Source: Rikenellaceae bacterium (GTDB lineage Bacteria; Bacteroidota; Bacteroidia; Bacteroidales; Rikenellaceae). Taken from it: a DNA stretch of 64,000 nucleotides. Below are positions 32,863 to 41,138 of this stretch, in pieces (positions within the stretch are counted from its first letter, which is position 1; every line of letters begins with the position of its first letter). The notes beneath the pieces are model-generated. The model saw only the letters and a program-made list of their open reading frames with translations. It ran no database searches and was not told the DNA's origin. The stretch spans positions 629,769 through 693,768 of the forward strand of contig CABJAJ010000001.1 of the NCBI GenBank assembly GCA_902363575.1, written 5' to 3'. A program made the position numbers and the translations under genes.

Positions 32863-33759
32863 CTAAATTCCGAATTGCTCCGACAAGAATCCGACCATCG
32901 CCCTGTTCTGCGGCAAAAGGGCCGGAATATCCATCGTATCGGCTTTATACAATTCCGTTGCGCCGTTGTATAAATCCCATACCGTGACCTTGCCGTTCTG
33001 ATAGTAGCGATACATCATATCCTCGGTAAGCCGCGAGATTTGCGACTGATTGAGCGGATAGGTGCGATTCTCCCTGATTTCTGCGATATGAGTATCGCAT
33101 TTAACGCGGAGGGCGGTCAGCATCCCGATCAACGTAAACATCTGCTGCGCGTCGATAGGGATTTGCTTCATCCTCTCGATCTTCTCCCGCTCGGTAACGA
33201 CGATTCGGCGGGCATCGACGATCCATGACTTCACGATGTCGAGGATTTCGGGAATCGTTACACCATTGCCCCGACCCGATCCTTTCTCCGAATAGGTCGA
33301 GATATATTGATCCGCGCAGAGCATACATTGGTTGTGGCAGATCATCACCATATTGCCGAATCCGACCTGTATTCCTTTCTGATGAAATGCGACGGCAAGA
33401 TTGGTCGTATGATCTGCATCATCGAAATTCGTGATGCGAATGTTGGCGAATACCCGACGGAGGATATGCGCTTCGACGGCCCGCTCTCCGTATTGGGCCT
33501 CTACCTGCGGTAAGAGGACGACACCCGGAGTATTGCGGTCTTTATTCTGTGCTGCAAAGAGGTCGTAAACCTCGACATCATAATTCTGCGCGTTGCACAT
33601 GCCGATAATCTGATTCAGCAAATCATAGTGGTAAATGCCCCGTAGCGGCTTGCCGTAGATGTCGTTCTCCTTGTGGGTTCGCGCCAGTTGATCGAGGGAG
33701 AGGGTCTGCACCTTTGCTTTCTCGAAGTCGAAAAATTTGTTGTTCAATGTCGTTTCCAT
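32863..33759 (-). CDS. DUF932-like phage protein (tentative)
   Basis: 298 aa. VFANIRITNFDDADHTTNLAV (split), VAFHQKGIQVGFGNMVMICHNQC. Residues 195-298 are helical. The layout resembles the DUF932 family of phage/plasmid proteins, but I am not certain. Leader AATTCAACGCATTATG matches the recurrent leader motif. The neighbouring genes are a tight leftward operon. Confidence 0.6.
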   Translation of the reverse strand: METTLNNKFFDFEKAKVQTLSLDQLARTHKENDIYGKPLRGIYHYDLLNQIIGMCNAQNYDVEVYDLFAAQNKDRNTPGVVLLPQVEAQYGERAVEAHILRRVFANIRITNFDDADHTTNLAVAFHQKGIQVGFGNMVMICHNQCMLCADQYISTYSEKGSGRGNGVTIPEILDIVKSWIVDARRIVVTEREKIERMKQIPIDAQQMFTLIGMLTALRVKCDTHIAEIRENRTYPLNQSQISRLTEDMMYRYYQNGKVTVWDLYNGATELYKADTMDIPALLPQNRAMVGFLSEQFGI

Positions 33760-33777
33760 AATGCGTTGAATTTTAAT

Positions 33778-34260
33778 TTATAATCGTTCAATCGTTTTTG
33801 CCACCTCTTCGCCCCAATACCCAACGATAAGGTCATAGGCTTCTTTATCACCATCCCATGCGATCATGCACTCGTGGTTATTGTATTCGTAGAAATAAAC
33901 CTCCTGCGGATCGCATTCTTTCGGGATAGCCGCCCGGCTATCGTCGTAGAACTTGAAGAATGCCGCAAGTCCGTCCTTTGTACCGAAAGCTCCCGTGTCC
34001 TTATCTTGGCATATTTTATCGCCGTCTTTGATGTGTCCGAGTTCTACCAAATGCTTGTATCCCTCGGCGAACTGTTCTCGGCTAAAAGCGAAGAAAACCC
34101 CGCATTTATCAGCATCGGGATGCTCGTTCTTGATCGCCTTGTAGCGGTCGATAGTTTGGGCGTTCAGCATTACAACACCCCCGTCGTAATTACCCCAATC
34201 CCGATAGTATCGGAGTTCGCCCCGCGTGGTCTTGACCGTCTTAATATCTTTCTCTTCCAT
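33778..34260 (-). CDS. Hypothetical protein
   Basis: 160 aa from MEEKDIKTVKTTRG. CGVFFAFSREQFAEGYKHL and EVYFYEYNNHECMIAWDGDKEA suggest an alpha/beta domain seen in Bacteroidetes accessory regions. ATG 34260 is preceded by ATCAACGCAA; the longer frame to 34404 shadows the next gene. Confidence 0.6.
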   Translation of the reverse strand: MEEKDIKTVKTTRGELRYYRDWGNYDGGVVMLNAQTIDRYKAIKNEHPDADKCGVFFAFSREQFAEGYKHLVELGHIKDGDKICQDKDTGAFGTKDGLAAFFKFYDDSRAAIPKECDPQEVYFYEYNNHECMIAWDGDKEAYDLIVGYWGEEVAKTIERL

Positions 34261-34277
34261 ATCTGTTGCGTTGATTA

Positions 34278-34454
34278 TTATTCGTCGATTCTGTCCTCCA
34301 TGAGCGTAAAGCAGGATTTCGGAGGACGCCGTTTGAATTTTCCCCATGCCTTGCGCCGGGCCTCGGCCGCCGTTTTGGCTTTGACCGTATAGGACTGCGA
34401 CCACGTCATATCGACCGTAACCTCGTAGGTTCTTGCCGTCTTTTTCGTTGCCAT
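34278..34454 (-). CDS. Small hypothetical protein
   Basis: 58 aa, read directly: MATKKTARTYEVTVDM, WSQSYTVKAKTAAEARRKAW, then a basic segment ending MEDRIDE. The AEARRKAW helix after two strands resembles DUF4494-like small domains. It sits between two genes of the same operon with small gaps. Confidence 0.6.
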   Translation of the reverse strand: MATKKTARTYEVTVDMTWSQSYTVKAKTAAEARRKAWGKFKRRPPKSCFTLMEDRIDE

Positions 34455-34458
34455 GATC

Positions 34459-34668
34459 CTACTGCTTTTGAGAGAGCCATAAATCCCGCTTTGCGCGGCA
34501 GCTATCGAGGGATACCCCGACGCAGGAGAAAAGCTCGCCGCTCTCCGTGCGGTAGTCGTATTGCCATCTTTTGACCGTTTTCCGGCCGATTTTGGCCGTG
34601 AAACTTGTGTAGTTCTCTCGCCCCGGCTGGCAGACGGAACACCCGTTTACGTTGATTGAATTTGCCAT
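34459..34668 (-). CDS. DUF3873-like small protein
   Basis: 69 aa. INVNGCSVCQPGRENYTSF, KRWQYDYRTESGELFSCVG and SLDSCRAKRDLWLSQKQ match the short DUF3873 family that is common in Bacteroidales mobile elements. Function unknown. Its leader has the motif variant TTCAACTCAA. Confidence 0.7.
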   Translation of the reverse strand: MANSINVNGCSVCQPGRENYTSFTAKIGRKTVKRWQYDYRTESGELFSCVGVSLDSCRAKRDLWLSQKQ

Positions 34669-34696
34669 TGTTGAGTTGAATTTTTAAGGTTTGCGA

Positions 34697-34915
34697 TTAT
34701 TGCTCGGCCTCGAAATCATCGACGATCTCGAATGCGTCGGTTTTGAGGGCCGTGTCCGGTTCCCCGTCGAACTCGTTGTTGTTCTTCGTGCAGAGCCTCA
34801 TATTCTGATGCGAATAGTCCAAACTTATATCCACGACATACGTCCCTTTCTGCGTTTGGAATACCTCCCGATCCCATGAATCGAATCCTACATGCTTGAT
34901 TTTGATCTTTTCCAT
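34697..34915 (-). CDS. Hypothetical small acidic protein
   Basis: 72 aa, beta-rich (KIKHVGFDSWDREVFQTQKG) with an acidic tail. No family recognised. Confidence 0.6.
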   Translation of the reverse strand: MEKIKIKHVGFDSWDREVFQTQKGTYVVDISLDYSHQNMRLCTKNNNEFDGEPDTALKTDAFEIVDDFEAEQ

Positions 34916-34923
34916 ACTTGCGA

Positions 34924-35142
34924 TTATTTGAGATTATTTTTCAACCAAACCCTATCGACCTCCCACAAGGGCAGGCCCTTGATGATTTTCCGACGGATCA
35001 CCTCTTTCATGCCAATCAAATCGGCCGCTTTGATATGGAGGGTAATGTCGCCGAATTTCTGCGCTCTTTCGAGGAGGAAGTCCGCCATTTGGGACTTCCA
35101 TTCATGCAGGCTTTCCGCCTTGGCCTGTCTTGCTTTATCCAT
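34924..35142 (-). CDS. Hypothetical helical protein
   Basis: 72 aa from MDKARQAKAES; basic, helical, ends LWEVDRVWLKNNLK. ATG chosen because ATCAACGCATAATC precedes it; the longer frame overlaps the upstream gene. Confidence 0.6.
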   Translation of the reverse strand: MDKARQAKAESLHEWKSQMADFLLERAQKFGDITLHIKAADLIGMKEVIRRKIIKGLPLWEVDRVWLKNNLK

Positions 35143-35144
35143 GA

Positions 35145-35513
35145 TTATGCGTTGATTAGGTTCATTATCTGTTCGAGCTTTCTTTCGAGAGCGTATCGCT
35201 TTTCGCACTCTTCCGCATATTTCTTGTAAAACTCATCGTGCTTGGCCTTTTCCGCGTAATACTTATCCTGATAGGACGTTGCGAGTTCTACCTGCCGATC
35301 ATAGCTCTCTTTTTGCACTCTGATCTTTTTCTTCAATTCGGCGATTTCGATCACCATTGACCGGGAAAGATCGAGATGCCCTTTCTTGGTGGCGAATGGT
35401 TTGCAGAACTCGTCCTTGTCCTTATCCGAGGACATATACACCCCGTTCCATACCTCAAAAATTCCGTCCGATACATTCAAGCCAACTCTTTCGGTAAACT
35501 CTTCTCGTGTCAT
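35145..35513 (-). CDS. Coiled-coil hypothetical protein, first gene of leftward block
   Basis: 122 aa. Residues about 50-115 are a charged coiled coil (EIAELKKKIRVQKESYDRQV and on). N-terminus EEFTERVGLNVSDGIFEVWN. First gene after the leftward promoter at 35571-35601. Confidence 0.65.
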   Translation of the reverse strand: MTREEFTERVGLNVSDGIFEVWNGVYMSSDKDKDEFCKPFATKKGHLDLSRSMVIEIAELKKKIRVQKESYDRQVELATSYQDKYYAEKAKHDEFYKKYAEECEKRYALERKLEQIMNLINA

Positions 35514-35543
35514 AGCCTATTATAAATTTTGGTCGTTATTTAT

Positions 35544-35601
35544 TACTTATTAAGTATCTGTTTGATGATGCAAATATATAGCCAACTATTATAGTAAGCA
35601 A
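35544..35601 (-). promoter_or_regulatory. Leftward promoter with operator palindrome
   Basis: On the minus strand, TTG (35601-35599) and TATATTTG (35578-35571) are 20 bases apart, a good Bacteroidetes promoter. Downstream in the leader lies the perfect palindrome TACTTA-T-TAAGTA (35544-35556), close to the TACCTATTAGGTA element of three other promoters. Binding there would block elongation or initiation. Confidence 0.65.
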
Positions 35602-35700
35602 CTTTTTTCGCAGAAAAAATGCGCTCAAAATCAGCCAAAAACGTGTATTTACGGATAACTATATCATAACCACACAGATAATTTTTGTTGAAATTTTAGA

Positions 35701-35729
35701 TACCTAATAGATATTTTTCATTACCTTTG
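35701..35729 (+). promoter_or_regulatory. Operator element plus promoter for head and tail genes
   Basis: TACCTAATAGATA (35701-35713) followed after 21 bases by TACCTTTG (35722-35729). Same architecture as at 20003 and 54320. Drives the scaffold-capsid-tail operon that starts at 35765. Confidence 0.7.
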
Positions 35730-35764
35730 TCCGTAACGATACGTTTTAACAATTTTTTTCGACT

Positions 35765-36355
35765 ATGAAAAAGAAATTTCGCAAGCTCTTATCCGAAAAA
35801 TGCAAGGATATGGGACTGACTGACAAGGCACTCGACGACCTCGTAGAGATCGGGGCGGAGGGTCTTGCCGACGATGCCTCGGACGAAGACATCGCCGCGA
35901 AAGTGGATTCGCTCGTGCCCTATGCAAAGGCAATGCAGGGGGAGATCACGAGGAAGACGCAACGTCCGAAACCGCAATCAAAGAAACCGCAATCCAACGA
36001 CGAGGGCGAAGATGAGGGCGGAAATGAAGATGAGGCCCCCGAATGGTTCAAGCCTTTCCAAAAAAAATTGACCGATCTCGAAACCGAGAACGCCGCGCTC
36101 AAAGCGGAAAAGGCAAAAACTACGCGACAGGCCGAAATCTCGGCAAAGGCTAAAAAGCTCGGAATCCCCGACTACCTGATGAAGCGAGTCTCATTCGCAG
36201 AAGATGCAGACCTCGATAAGGAGTTGGCGGATTACAAGCAGGAGTTAGTCACCAACAACCTCATGCCCAAGGAGCAGGCGCATGAAACGGGAAGTAGCAA
36301 GGAGGCTATGGAAGCTGCCGCCAAAGCTTGGGCCGAAAGTCTTCCCAACAAGTAA
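35765..36355 (+). CDS. Capsid scaffolding-like protein
   Basis: 196 aa. N-terminal helical domain, acidic hinge (DEGEDEGGNEDEAPEWF, about residues 79-95), coiled coil (about 100-125) and C-terminal helices. This is the usual build of phage scaffolds (DUF4355-like), and it lies just before the decoration and capsid genes. Confidence 0.75.
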   Translation: MKKKFRKLLSEKCKDMGLTDKALDDLVEIGAEGLADDASDEDIAAKVDSLVPYAKAMQGEITRKTQRPKPQSKKPQSNDEGEDEGGNEDEAPEWFKPFQKKLTDLETENAALKAEKAKTTRQAEISAKAKKLGIPDYLMKRVSFAEDADLDKELADYKQELVTNNLMPKEQAHETGSSKEAMEAAAKAWAESLPNK

Positions 36356-36394
36356 CAGCTCCGTATCATTCACCCCTTAAAATTGATTGCAACA

Positions 36395-37027
36395 ATGGCT
36401 ATTGATTTCAAGAAAACGCAGCTATCGGGCCACACGCCCGAAATTTGGCGCGGCGAGTGCAAGATTCTGCCGGGCGGCTTCAAGCCGGTGCAGAACTTCC
36501 CCGTCGGAACGGTGTTGCATCGGGGAACTCCTATCCATGTCGATTTCGAGGCGATGAGTGCCGCCGTTTGCAAGACCGCCAAGGTTCTCGTAGGAGGCAC
36601 GACCACCGCGCCCCGCATCGCCAAAGGTCATTACTTCGTCGCAGGCGACGTGGTGATGAAACTCGGAGTAACCGACAAATCCCCGATCATCAAGTCCATC
36701 GACACGGCCAATGCCGAGTACGATGTTCTTACGTTCGCATCCGCCATCGCAGGGCTGGCCGAGGGCGACATCCTCGTTGAAGCATCGGCAGCAGCGGCCG
36801 CCGAGGGCGACAATGAAGCCGTCCCCGCCGCACCTCTCTACACGCCGAACATGGTTGTCGGCGCGGTCAAGGAGTTCACCGGAAAGGGCCTCCCGACGAT
36901 TGATGCCGCATACGAGGCGGTAGTCCTCTATCCGAGCCTGAACTTCCCTTTGCTGGAAGACTGGCTCATCAATCCCGGCAAGGTATGCCTCAAAGCAAAC
37001 CCGAACATTCTGTTCATTAAACAGTAA
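36395..37027 (+). CDS. Head decoration/fibre-like structural protein
   Basis: 210 aa. Beta-rich: GTVLHRGTPIHVDF, VAGDVVMKLGV, YDVLTFASAIAGLAEGDILV, an Ala-rich loop, then AYEAVVLYPSLNFPLLEDWL. This resembles head-fibre or decoration proteins placed before the capsid gene in Bacteroidetes phages. ATG 36395 preferred to 36383. Confidence 0.65.
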   Translation: MAIDFKKTQLSGHTPEIWRGECKILPGGFKPVQNFPVGTVLHRGTPIHVDFEAMSAAVCKTAKVLVGGTTTAPRIAKGHYFVAGDVVMKLGVTDKSPIIKSIDTANAEYDVLTFASAIAGLAEGDILVEASAAAAAEGDNEAVPAAPLYTPNMVVGAVKEFTGKGLPTIDAAYEAVVLYPSLNFPLLEDWLINPGKVCLKANPNILFIKQ

Positions 37028-37032
37028 CGATC

Positions 37033-38139
37033 ATGCCCGAAATTCTTTATAGCTCAATCTTTGGCGCATTGACGCAGCACGTACAAGCTCGCTTCGATGC
37101 CGCCTCGAAACTACACAAGCAGCTTTTCGACAACGTAATCTTCGAGCGTTTCCTCGACTGGGACACCCCAACTATCGGCCTCGACTTCGAGGAGATCATC
37201 GGTCAGTACAACATCACGGTAGCCGCACCGACCATCGGCGACCAGTCGAAAGAGGCTATCCTCGGTACTGAGGGACTGGAAACCGTGAAAGAGCGCATCC
37301 TCAATCATGCCGTAACGCTGCCGATGACGATTCAGGACTATCGTAAGGTTCTGCAAATCCTCGACAGCAAGTCGCTCCCCGACAAGGCAAAGACGGAGCA
37401 GCTCATCAAACTGATGTGGGGCAGTTCGACGACGGTCGTAAGTTCCGTTCTCGCAAAGCTCGACATCCTGTTCCTGCGCCCGCTCTCGAACGAGGGTATC
37501 GTCGAACTCGACGACAACATCAACCCCGAAGGTGGCGTGCGCGGCACGATCAACTTCAACCAGCCCGCCGAGAATATCGCGTCGTCCAAAACCCCGTGGA
37601 CGGATGCCAATCTCGACACGGTAGACTGCTTCGAGGACGTGCAGGGCATCATCGACGCCGCACAGGACAAAACCGTATTCGGCAAAATCCTCTGCGCTCC
37701 GTCGCGCATCTCCTACATGTGCCGCAGCAAGAAGATCAAGCAGATGATCTGGGGAACCGACAAATCTGCGAAGATCGTGCAACTGAAAGACCTGAACGCC
37801 TATATGCAGGAGAACAGCTACCCTGTTTTCGAGCCTATCCGCCGTCAGGTTCGCATTCAGAAAGGCAAACTCCGCGTCCCCTATACGCCGTGGAACGAGA
37901 AGAACATGGTTTTCATTCCCGACGGCAAGCTCGGCATCGTCAAAAACGCATGGGCGAACAACGAGCTGAAACAGGAGGCCGGAGTAGCGTACTCCAACTA
38001 CGGGCGTATCCGCGTCTCGCAATGGGGCGTGGGCGAAACGCAGGGTAGCAACGGCGTTGAGTTCACCAAGGCCGAATCGCTCTCGTTGCCCGTAATTACG
38101 GAAATGAACGGCATCTACACCCTCAAAACGCAGCAGTAG
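37033..38139 (+). CDS. Major capsid protein
   Basis: 368 aa, HK97-type by length and position. LTQHVQARFDAASKLHKQLF, LPMTIQDYRKVLQIL, RVPYTPWNEKNMVFIPDGKLG, GVAYSNYGRIRVSQWGVGET (split here). Builds the icosahedral shell. Confidence 0.85.
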   Translation: MPEILYSSIFGALTQHVQARFDAASKLHKQLFDNVIFERFLDWDTPTIGLDFEEIIGQYNITVAAPTIGDQSKEAILGTEGLETVKERILNHAVTLPMTIQDYRKVLQILDSKSLPDKAKTEQLIKLMWGSSTTVVSSVLAKLDILFLRPLSNEGIVELDDNINPEGGVRGTINFNQPAENIASSKTPWTDANLDTVDCFEDVQGIIDAAQDKTVFGKILCAPSRISYMCRSKKIKQMIWGTDKSAKIVQLKDLNAYMQENSYPVFEPIRRQVRIQKGKLRVPYTPWNEKNMVFIPDGKLGIVKNAWANNELKQEAGVAYSNYGRIRVSQWGVGETQGSNGVEFTKAESLSLPVITEMNGIYTLKTQQ

Positions 38140-38141
38140 CC

Positions 38142-38477
38142 GTGGATAACCTTACCGCAACGAGGAGTTTGTGCAATGCGATAGCAAACACATTCTATCC
38201 TGATAACGCGACCATCGAATTTGCGCTCTTCAACGAGGGCATCGACGCAAAGGCCGAGGCGACCCCGAAAGACCCTATGATCTTTCGGGTTGCCGCCCGC
38301 CTTGTCATCGGATATGTCGAAAACAGCCGCTCCGAGAACGGCGTATCGACCTCCGTAATGAGCGAGGAAGCCCTCAAACAGAGCCTTTCGATTTGGTGCG
38401 GCTATTATGGTCTCAATGCGGATGAGGTTCTTTCCGACTATATGCGCGTGATCGAGGACGGCACGCATCTATGGTGA
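38142..38477 (+). CDS. Head-tail connector (gp6-like)
   Basis: 111 aa with a GTG start two bases after the capsid stop. Helical, C-terminal IEDGTHLW. Length and place match head-completion adaptor proteins. Confidence 0.7.
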   Translation: MDNLTATRSLCNAIANTFYPDNATIEFALFNEGIDAKAEATPKDPMIFRVAARLVIGYVENSRSENGVSTSVMSEEALKQSLSIWCGYYGLNADEVLSDYMRVIEDGTHLW

Positions 38478-38478
38478 T

Positions 38479-38790
38479 ATGAGATACAACGGCACATTGC
38501 GCTACGAGATACTCACCGAGGGCGGTATCGACGAATGGGGCGAGCCTATCAAGGCACAATCCGCATGGAGCGAGGCTATCCCCTGCTCCATCAAGACCAA
38601 CAGCGATAACCGCAAAGGGCGTTACGAAGACGGCGAATTTCGGCAGGCTTCGTTTACGATCCTTGTTGAGTGCATCCCTTTCCCCTACAATCGGGTGAAA
38701 CTCGAAAGGATGGGCGAAAATCTCGGCGAATACCGCGTGATGAACGCCGAACCTCTCACCACCGTAGGCAGAACTCAAATCGTGGTGTGA
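38479..38790 (+). CDS. Head-tail adaptor
   Basis: 103 aa. GTLRYEILTEGGIDEWGEP, QASFTILVECIPFPYNRVKL, LGEYRVMNAEPLTTVGRTQI: beta-rich stopper-type fold (gp16/HK97 gp7-like). One base after the connector. Confidence 0.75.
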   Translation: MRYNGTLRYEILTEGGIDEWGEPIKAQSAWSEAIPCSIKTNSDNRKGRYEDGEFRQASFTILVECIPFPYNRVKLERMGENLGEYRVMNAEPLTTVGRTQIVV

Positions 38791-38791
38791 T

Positions 38792-39280
38792 ATGGCGAAA
38801 GTCGCTACCTCGCACGGCAAATACAAGGGCGTCATCGTCAGCAAAACGGACATGCGCAAGCTGAAAGCCGGATTGCAGGCCAAGATGAAAGACATCGTCG
38901 CCTTGCTCGTGAAGCAACTCTCTTTCATCGGGGAGGAGTGCATACGAATCGCCCGCGAGAGTGGCAGCTACAACGATATTACCGGCAATTTGAGGTCATC
39001 AATAGGCTATGTGGTGCTTGTGGACGGGAAGCCCGTCGTGACGGGAGCCTCGAAGCAATACAGCGGCAAGGATGGCAACGGCGAAGCCGGCCCGCCCGCC
39101 GCCGAAGCATTGCTCCAAAGTCTGCAAGCGAAATTTCCGTGGGGCGTGGTTCTGATCGTCTGCGCAGGCATGAAATACGCCGCGTATGTCGAAGCAGTCC
39201 ACCACAAGGACGTTCTCACCTCCGCCGAGTTGAAAGCCGAATCGCTTGCCAAGAAATTACTCAACGGTCTAATCGAATAG
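38792..39280 (+). CDS. HK97 gp10-like/minor structural protein
   Basis: 162 aa. A basic N-terminal stretch, then SFIGEECIRIARESGSYNDI and TGNLRSSIGYVVLVDG, typical of gp10-family neck proteins. Late part VVLIVCAGMKYAAYVEAVHHKD also fits. Confidence 0.75.
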   Translation: MAKVATSHGKYKGVIVSKTDMRKLKAGLQAKMKDIVALLVKQLSFIGEECIRIARESGSYNDITGNLRSSIGYVVLVDGKPVVTGASKQYSGKDGNGEAGPPAAEALLQSLQAKFPWGVVLIVCAGMKYAAYVEAVHHKDVLTSAELKAESLAKKLLNGLIE

Positions 39281-39284
39281 CGAG

Positions 39285-39692
39285 ATGATAAAAACGGAGA
39301 TGCAGATTGAGCGGGATTTCTATTCTTTCGTCAAGAATAGCGACCTCGGAAAGGCCATCAAAGGAAAGGTTTACCGACCCGAAATGCGCCCTGCCAATGC
39401 CACGACGGAGGATTTGATCGTCAAGTTCCTCGCAGGACTTGATGAACAGGTACAAACGGGCGTGGTGATCTTCAATCTCTATGTCCCCGATATACCTCAT
39501 GCCGACGGCCGGATGGTTCCCGACAAGAACCGCATCGGCAAGTTGGAGGAGCTGCTTCTCGCATTCGTAGAAACCGCAGGTGGTACGGAATACTGGCTCG
39601 AAACCGATACGACACCGACGACGATGCGCAACGAGGAAATAGAGCAGCATTTCATATACGCAAGAATCAAGTTTAACCGCATAACAGAATAG
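39285..39692 (+). CDS. Tail completion/terminator protein
   Basis: 135 aa. IERDFYSFVKNSDLGKAIKG, EDLIVKFLAGLDEQVQTG, EQHFIYARIKFNRITE. Position between gp10-like and tail-tube genes supports a tail terminator role. Confidence 0.65.
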   Translation: MIKTEMQIERDFYSFVKNSDLGKAIKGKVYRPEMRPANATTEDLIVKFLAGLDEQVQTGVVIFNLYVPDIPHADGRMVPDKNRIGKLEELLLAFVETAGGTEYWLETDTTPTTMRNEEIEQHFIYARIKFNRITE

Positions 39693-39696
39693 GATT

Positions 39697-40224
39697 ATGG
39701 CAAAGAAAATCATCATGTCGTGGTCGAAGTGCAAAATCGAAGTCGGCAAGACCGGCGACGACGAGGCGATGGCCGCCACTCTGACCGATGTAGGGACGAT
39801 CAACGACAAATCGACGACGCTTGCCACCGAGGACGGCGAAACGCTGACCGCAACGGCAACGGGCGGGATCGTGGTTGCCGAAGAGGAGGGCGAGCCGGTC
39901 GTTACCCTGACGACCCGCGTCAAGGAGATGGACTTCGACAAGGAAAAGATGTTCAACGGGGCAGAGGTCTCGGAGGACGGCGACGAGCTGACCGTCAAGA
40001 CCAACGTCGTATCGGACGACTTTTCCGTGAAGCTCACGCCCAAGAATATCGGTGCTATCGGCATCAAGATTCGTCGGTCGCATGTTTCGTTCCGACCGGG
40101 CAGCTCCGAGGAGGAAGGATCGTATGTCGATCTCACGTTCAAGGTGCTCGCCTGCTCCGACGGGGAGCTTTACAAGAAGTTCCGCGTCAAGGCCGCAGAC
40201 TGGGCCGCGCAAGCAGGGGCATAA
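39697..40224 (+). CDS. Major tail tube protein (putative)
   Basis: 175 aa, beta-rich with an Ala-rich end. DVGTINDKSTTLATEDGETL and VTLTTRVKEMDFDKEKMF are of the phage tail tube type. It precedes the tail chaperone and tape-measure genes, as expected. Confidence 0.7.
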   Translation: MAKKIIMSWSKCKIEVGKTGDDEAMAATLTDVGTINDKSTTLATEDGETLTATATGGIVVAEEEGEPVVTLTTRVKEMDFDKEKMFNGAEVSEDGDELTVKTNVVSDDFSVKLTPKNIGAIGIKIRRSHVSFRPGSSEEEGSYVDLTFKVLACSDGELYKKFRVKAADWAAQAGA

Positions 40225-40285
40225 CATCGCAAGATGCTGACAAGCGGAAAGACGCCCTTTGCGGTTGGAGGAGAAACCGCAATCC

Positions 40286-40370
40286 GGAGGGTTGGCAGAG
40301 TGGCTGAATGCACCTCACCGCTAACGAGGCAAGCCGTCAGGCTTCGGAGGTTCGAATCCTCCACCCTCCG
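40286..40370 (+). tRNA. tRNA-Ser(GCT)-like gene with unusual anticodon loop
   Basis: Class II tRNA fold. Acceptor GGAGGGT/ACCCTCC perfect, discriminator G followed by CA; D stem GCA/TGC; variable arm AGCC/GGCT; T arm GGAGG-TTCGAAT-CCTCC perfect. The anticodon arm CCTCA-CCGCTAA-CGAGG has an A-C mismatch at 31-39 and C at position 33 where U is near universal; the anticodon reads GCT. It sits between tail tube and chaperone genes on the coding strand. It may be a decayed or non-canonical tRNA. Confidence 0.75.
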
Positions 40371-40386
40371 CAATTTTATTCAGAAT

Positions 40387-40905
40387 ATGGAACAGACTAC
40401 TATCGAAAGCCGCGTCGCATCGGCCATACTCGAAAGAAATGTAGGGAATATCGAGATTGAGGGTGTCACCTACGAAATAGCGCCGCCGTCTATCGCAACG
40501 CTCATCGTCGTTTCGGAGTTCATCGCCTCCCTCCCGATTGTGGAGAAAGTGGAGAAAACCGAGATCGTAAATTCCGTACTGCATCATGCGCGGTTTTTCC
40601 GGCCTCTCGGCGACATCGCGGCGACGCTTATCCTCGGAGCGAAGAGCCTCACCGAGGAGCGCGTCGTCGTGCAGGAGAAACGCTATTTGTTCGGTCTCAT
40701 CAAGCGCAAGAGCAAGAAGAAAATCAAGATCGACAAACGGGCGGAACTCGCCAAAGCCATTTTAGAGAACGTCCGTCCGACGGTTCTGTTCAACGTCGTC
40801 GTACAACGGCTTCAAGACATGGAGATCAGCAGTTTTTTCGCCATTACCACTTCCCTGTCAGAGGCGAATATCCTCAAACCGACAAAGGAAGTGGTAAAAG
40901 GCTGA
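40387..40905 (+). CDS. Tail assembly chaperone (short form)
   Basis: 172 aa. IEGVTYEIAPPSIATLIVVS, SLTEERVVVQEKRYLFGL, a basic stretch, and LSEANILKPTKEVVKG at the end. This is gpG-like by position between the tube and tape-measure genes. The end GTA AAA GGC TGA allows -1 slippage on AAAA into a downstream frame. The upstream frame beyond ATG 40387 runs through the tRNA and is not coding. Confidence 0.75.
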   Translation: MEQTTIESRVASAILERNVGNIEIEGVTYEIAPPSIATLIVVSEFIASLPIVEKVEKTEIVNSVLHHARFFRPLGDIAATLILGAKSLTEERVVVQEKRYLFGLIKRKSKKKIKIDKRAELAKAILENVRPTVLFNVVVQRLQDMEISSFFAITTSLSEANILKPTKEVVKG

Positions 40906-41138
40906 ACGACAGCATTTGGGCTACCGTTCTCGGAATCGCAAGAACGCTCGGAGTAACAGAGAAATACGCTTTATACGACATCAGTTATGTAAACGCGATC
41001 ATGTATAGCCGTGCAATGCCGATGCCCGGCGACAAAGGCGAGAACGGCAACGCGCCGCTTTACGATGGCAGTAAAGACGCGAATAACCCTGAAAATTTCA
41101 CGGATTTCACAGATGACGAGGAGATTGTAAGAATATGA
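40897..41138 (+). CDS. Frameshift extension of tail chaperone (gpGT-like)
   Basis: The -1 frame relative to the chaperone stays open from about 40881 to TGA 41136-41138 and encodes about 78 residues (KRLNDSIWATVLGIARTLGV ... DFTDDEEIVRI). It has no early ATG, so fusion by -1 ribosomal slippage at A-AAA-G (40896-40900) is the likely expression route, as for lambda gpGT. Its stop overlaps the tape-measure ATG. Confidence 0.65.

Noticed and set aside
40286..40370. The tRNA as the phage attachment site
   Set aside because: It lies in the middle of the phage with no second partial copy at either end.
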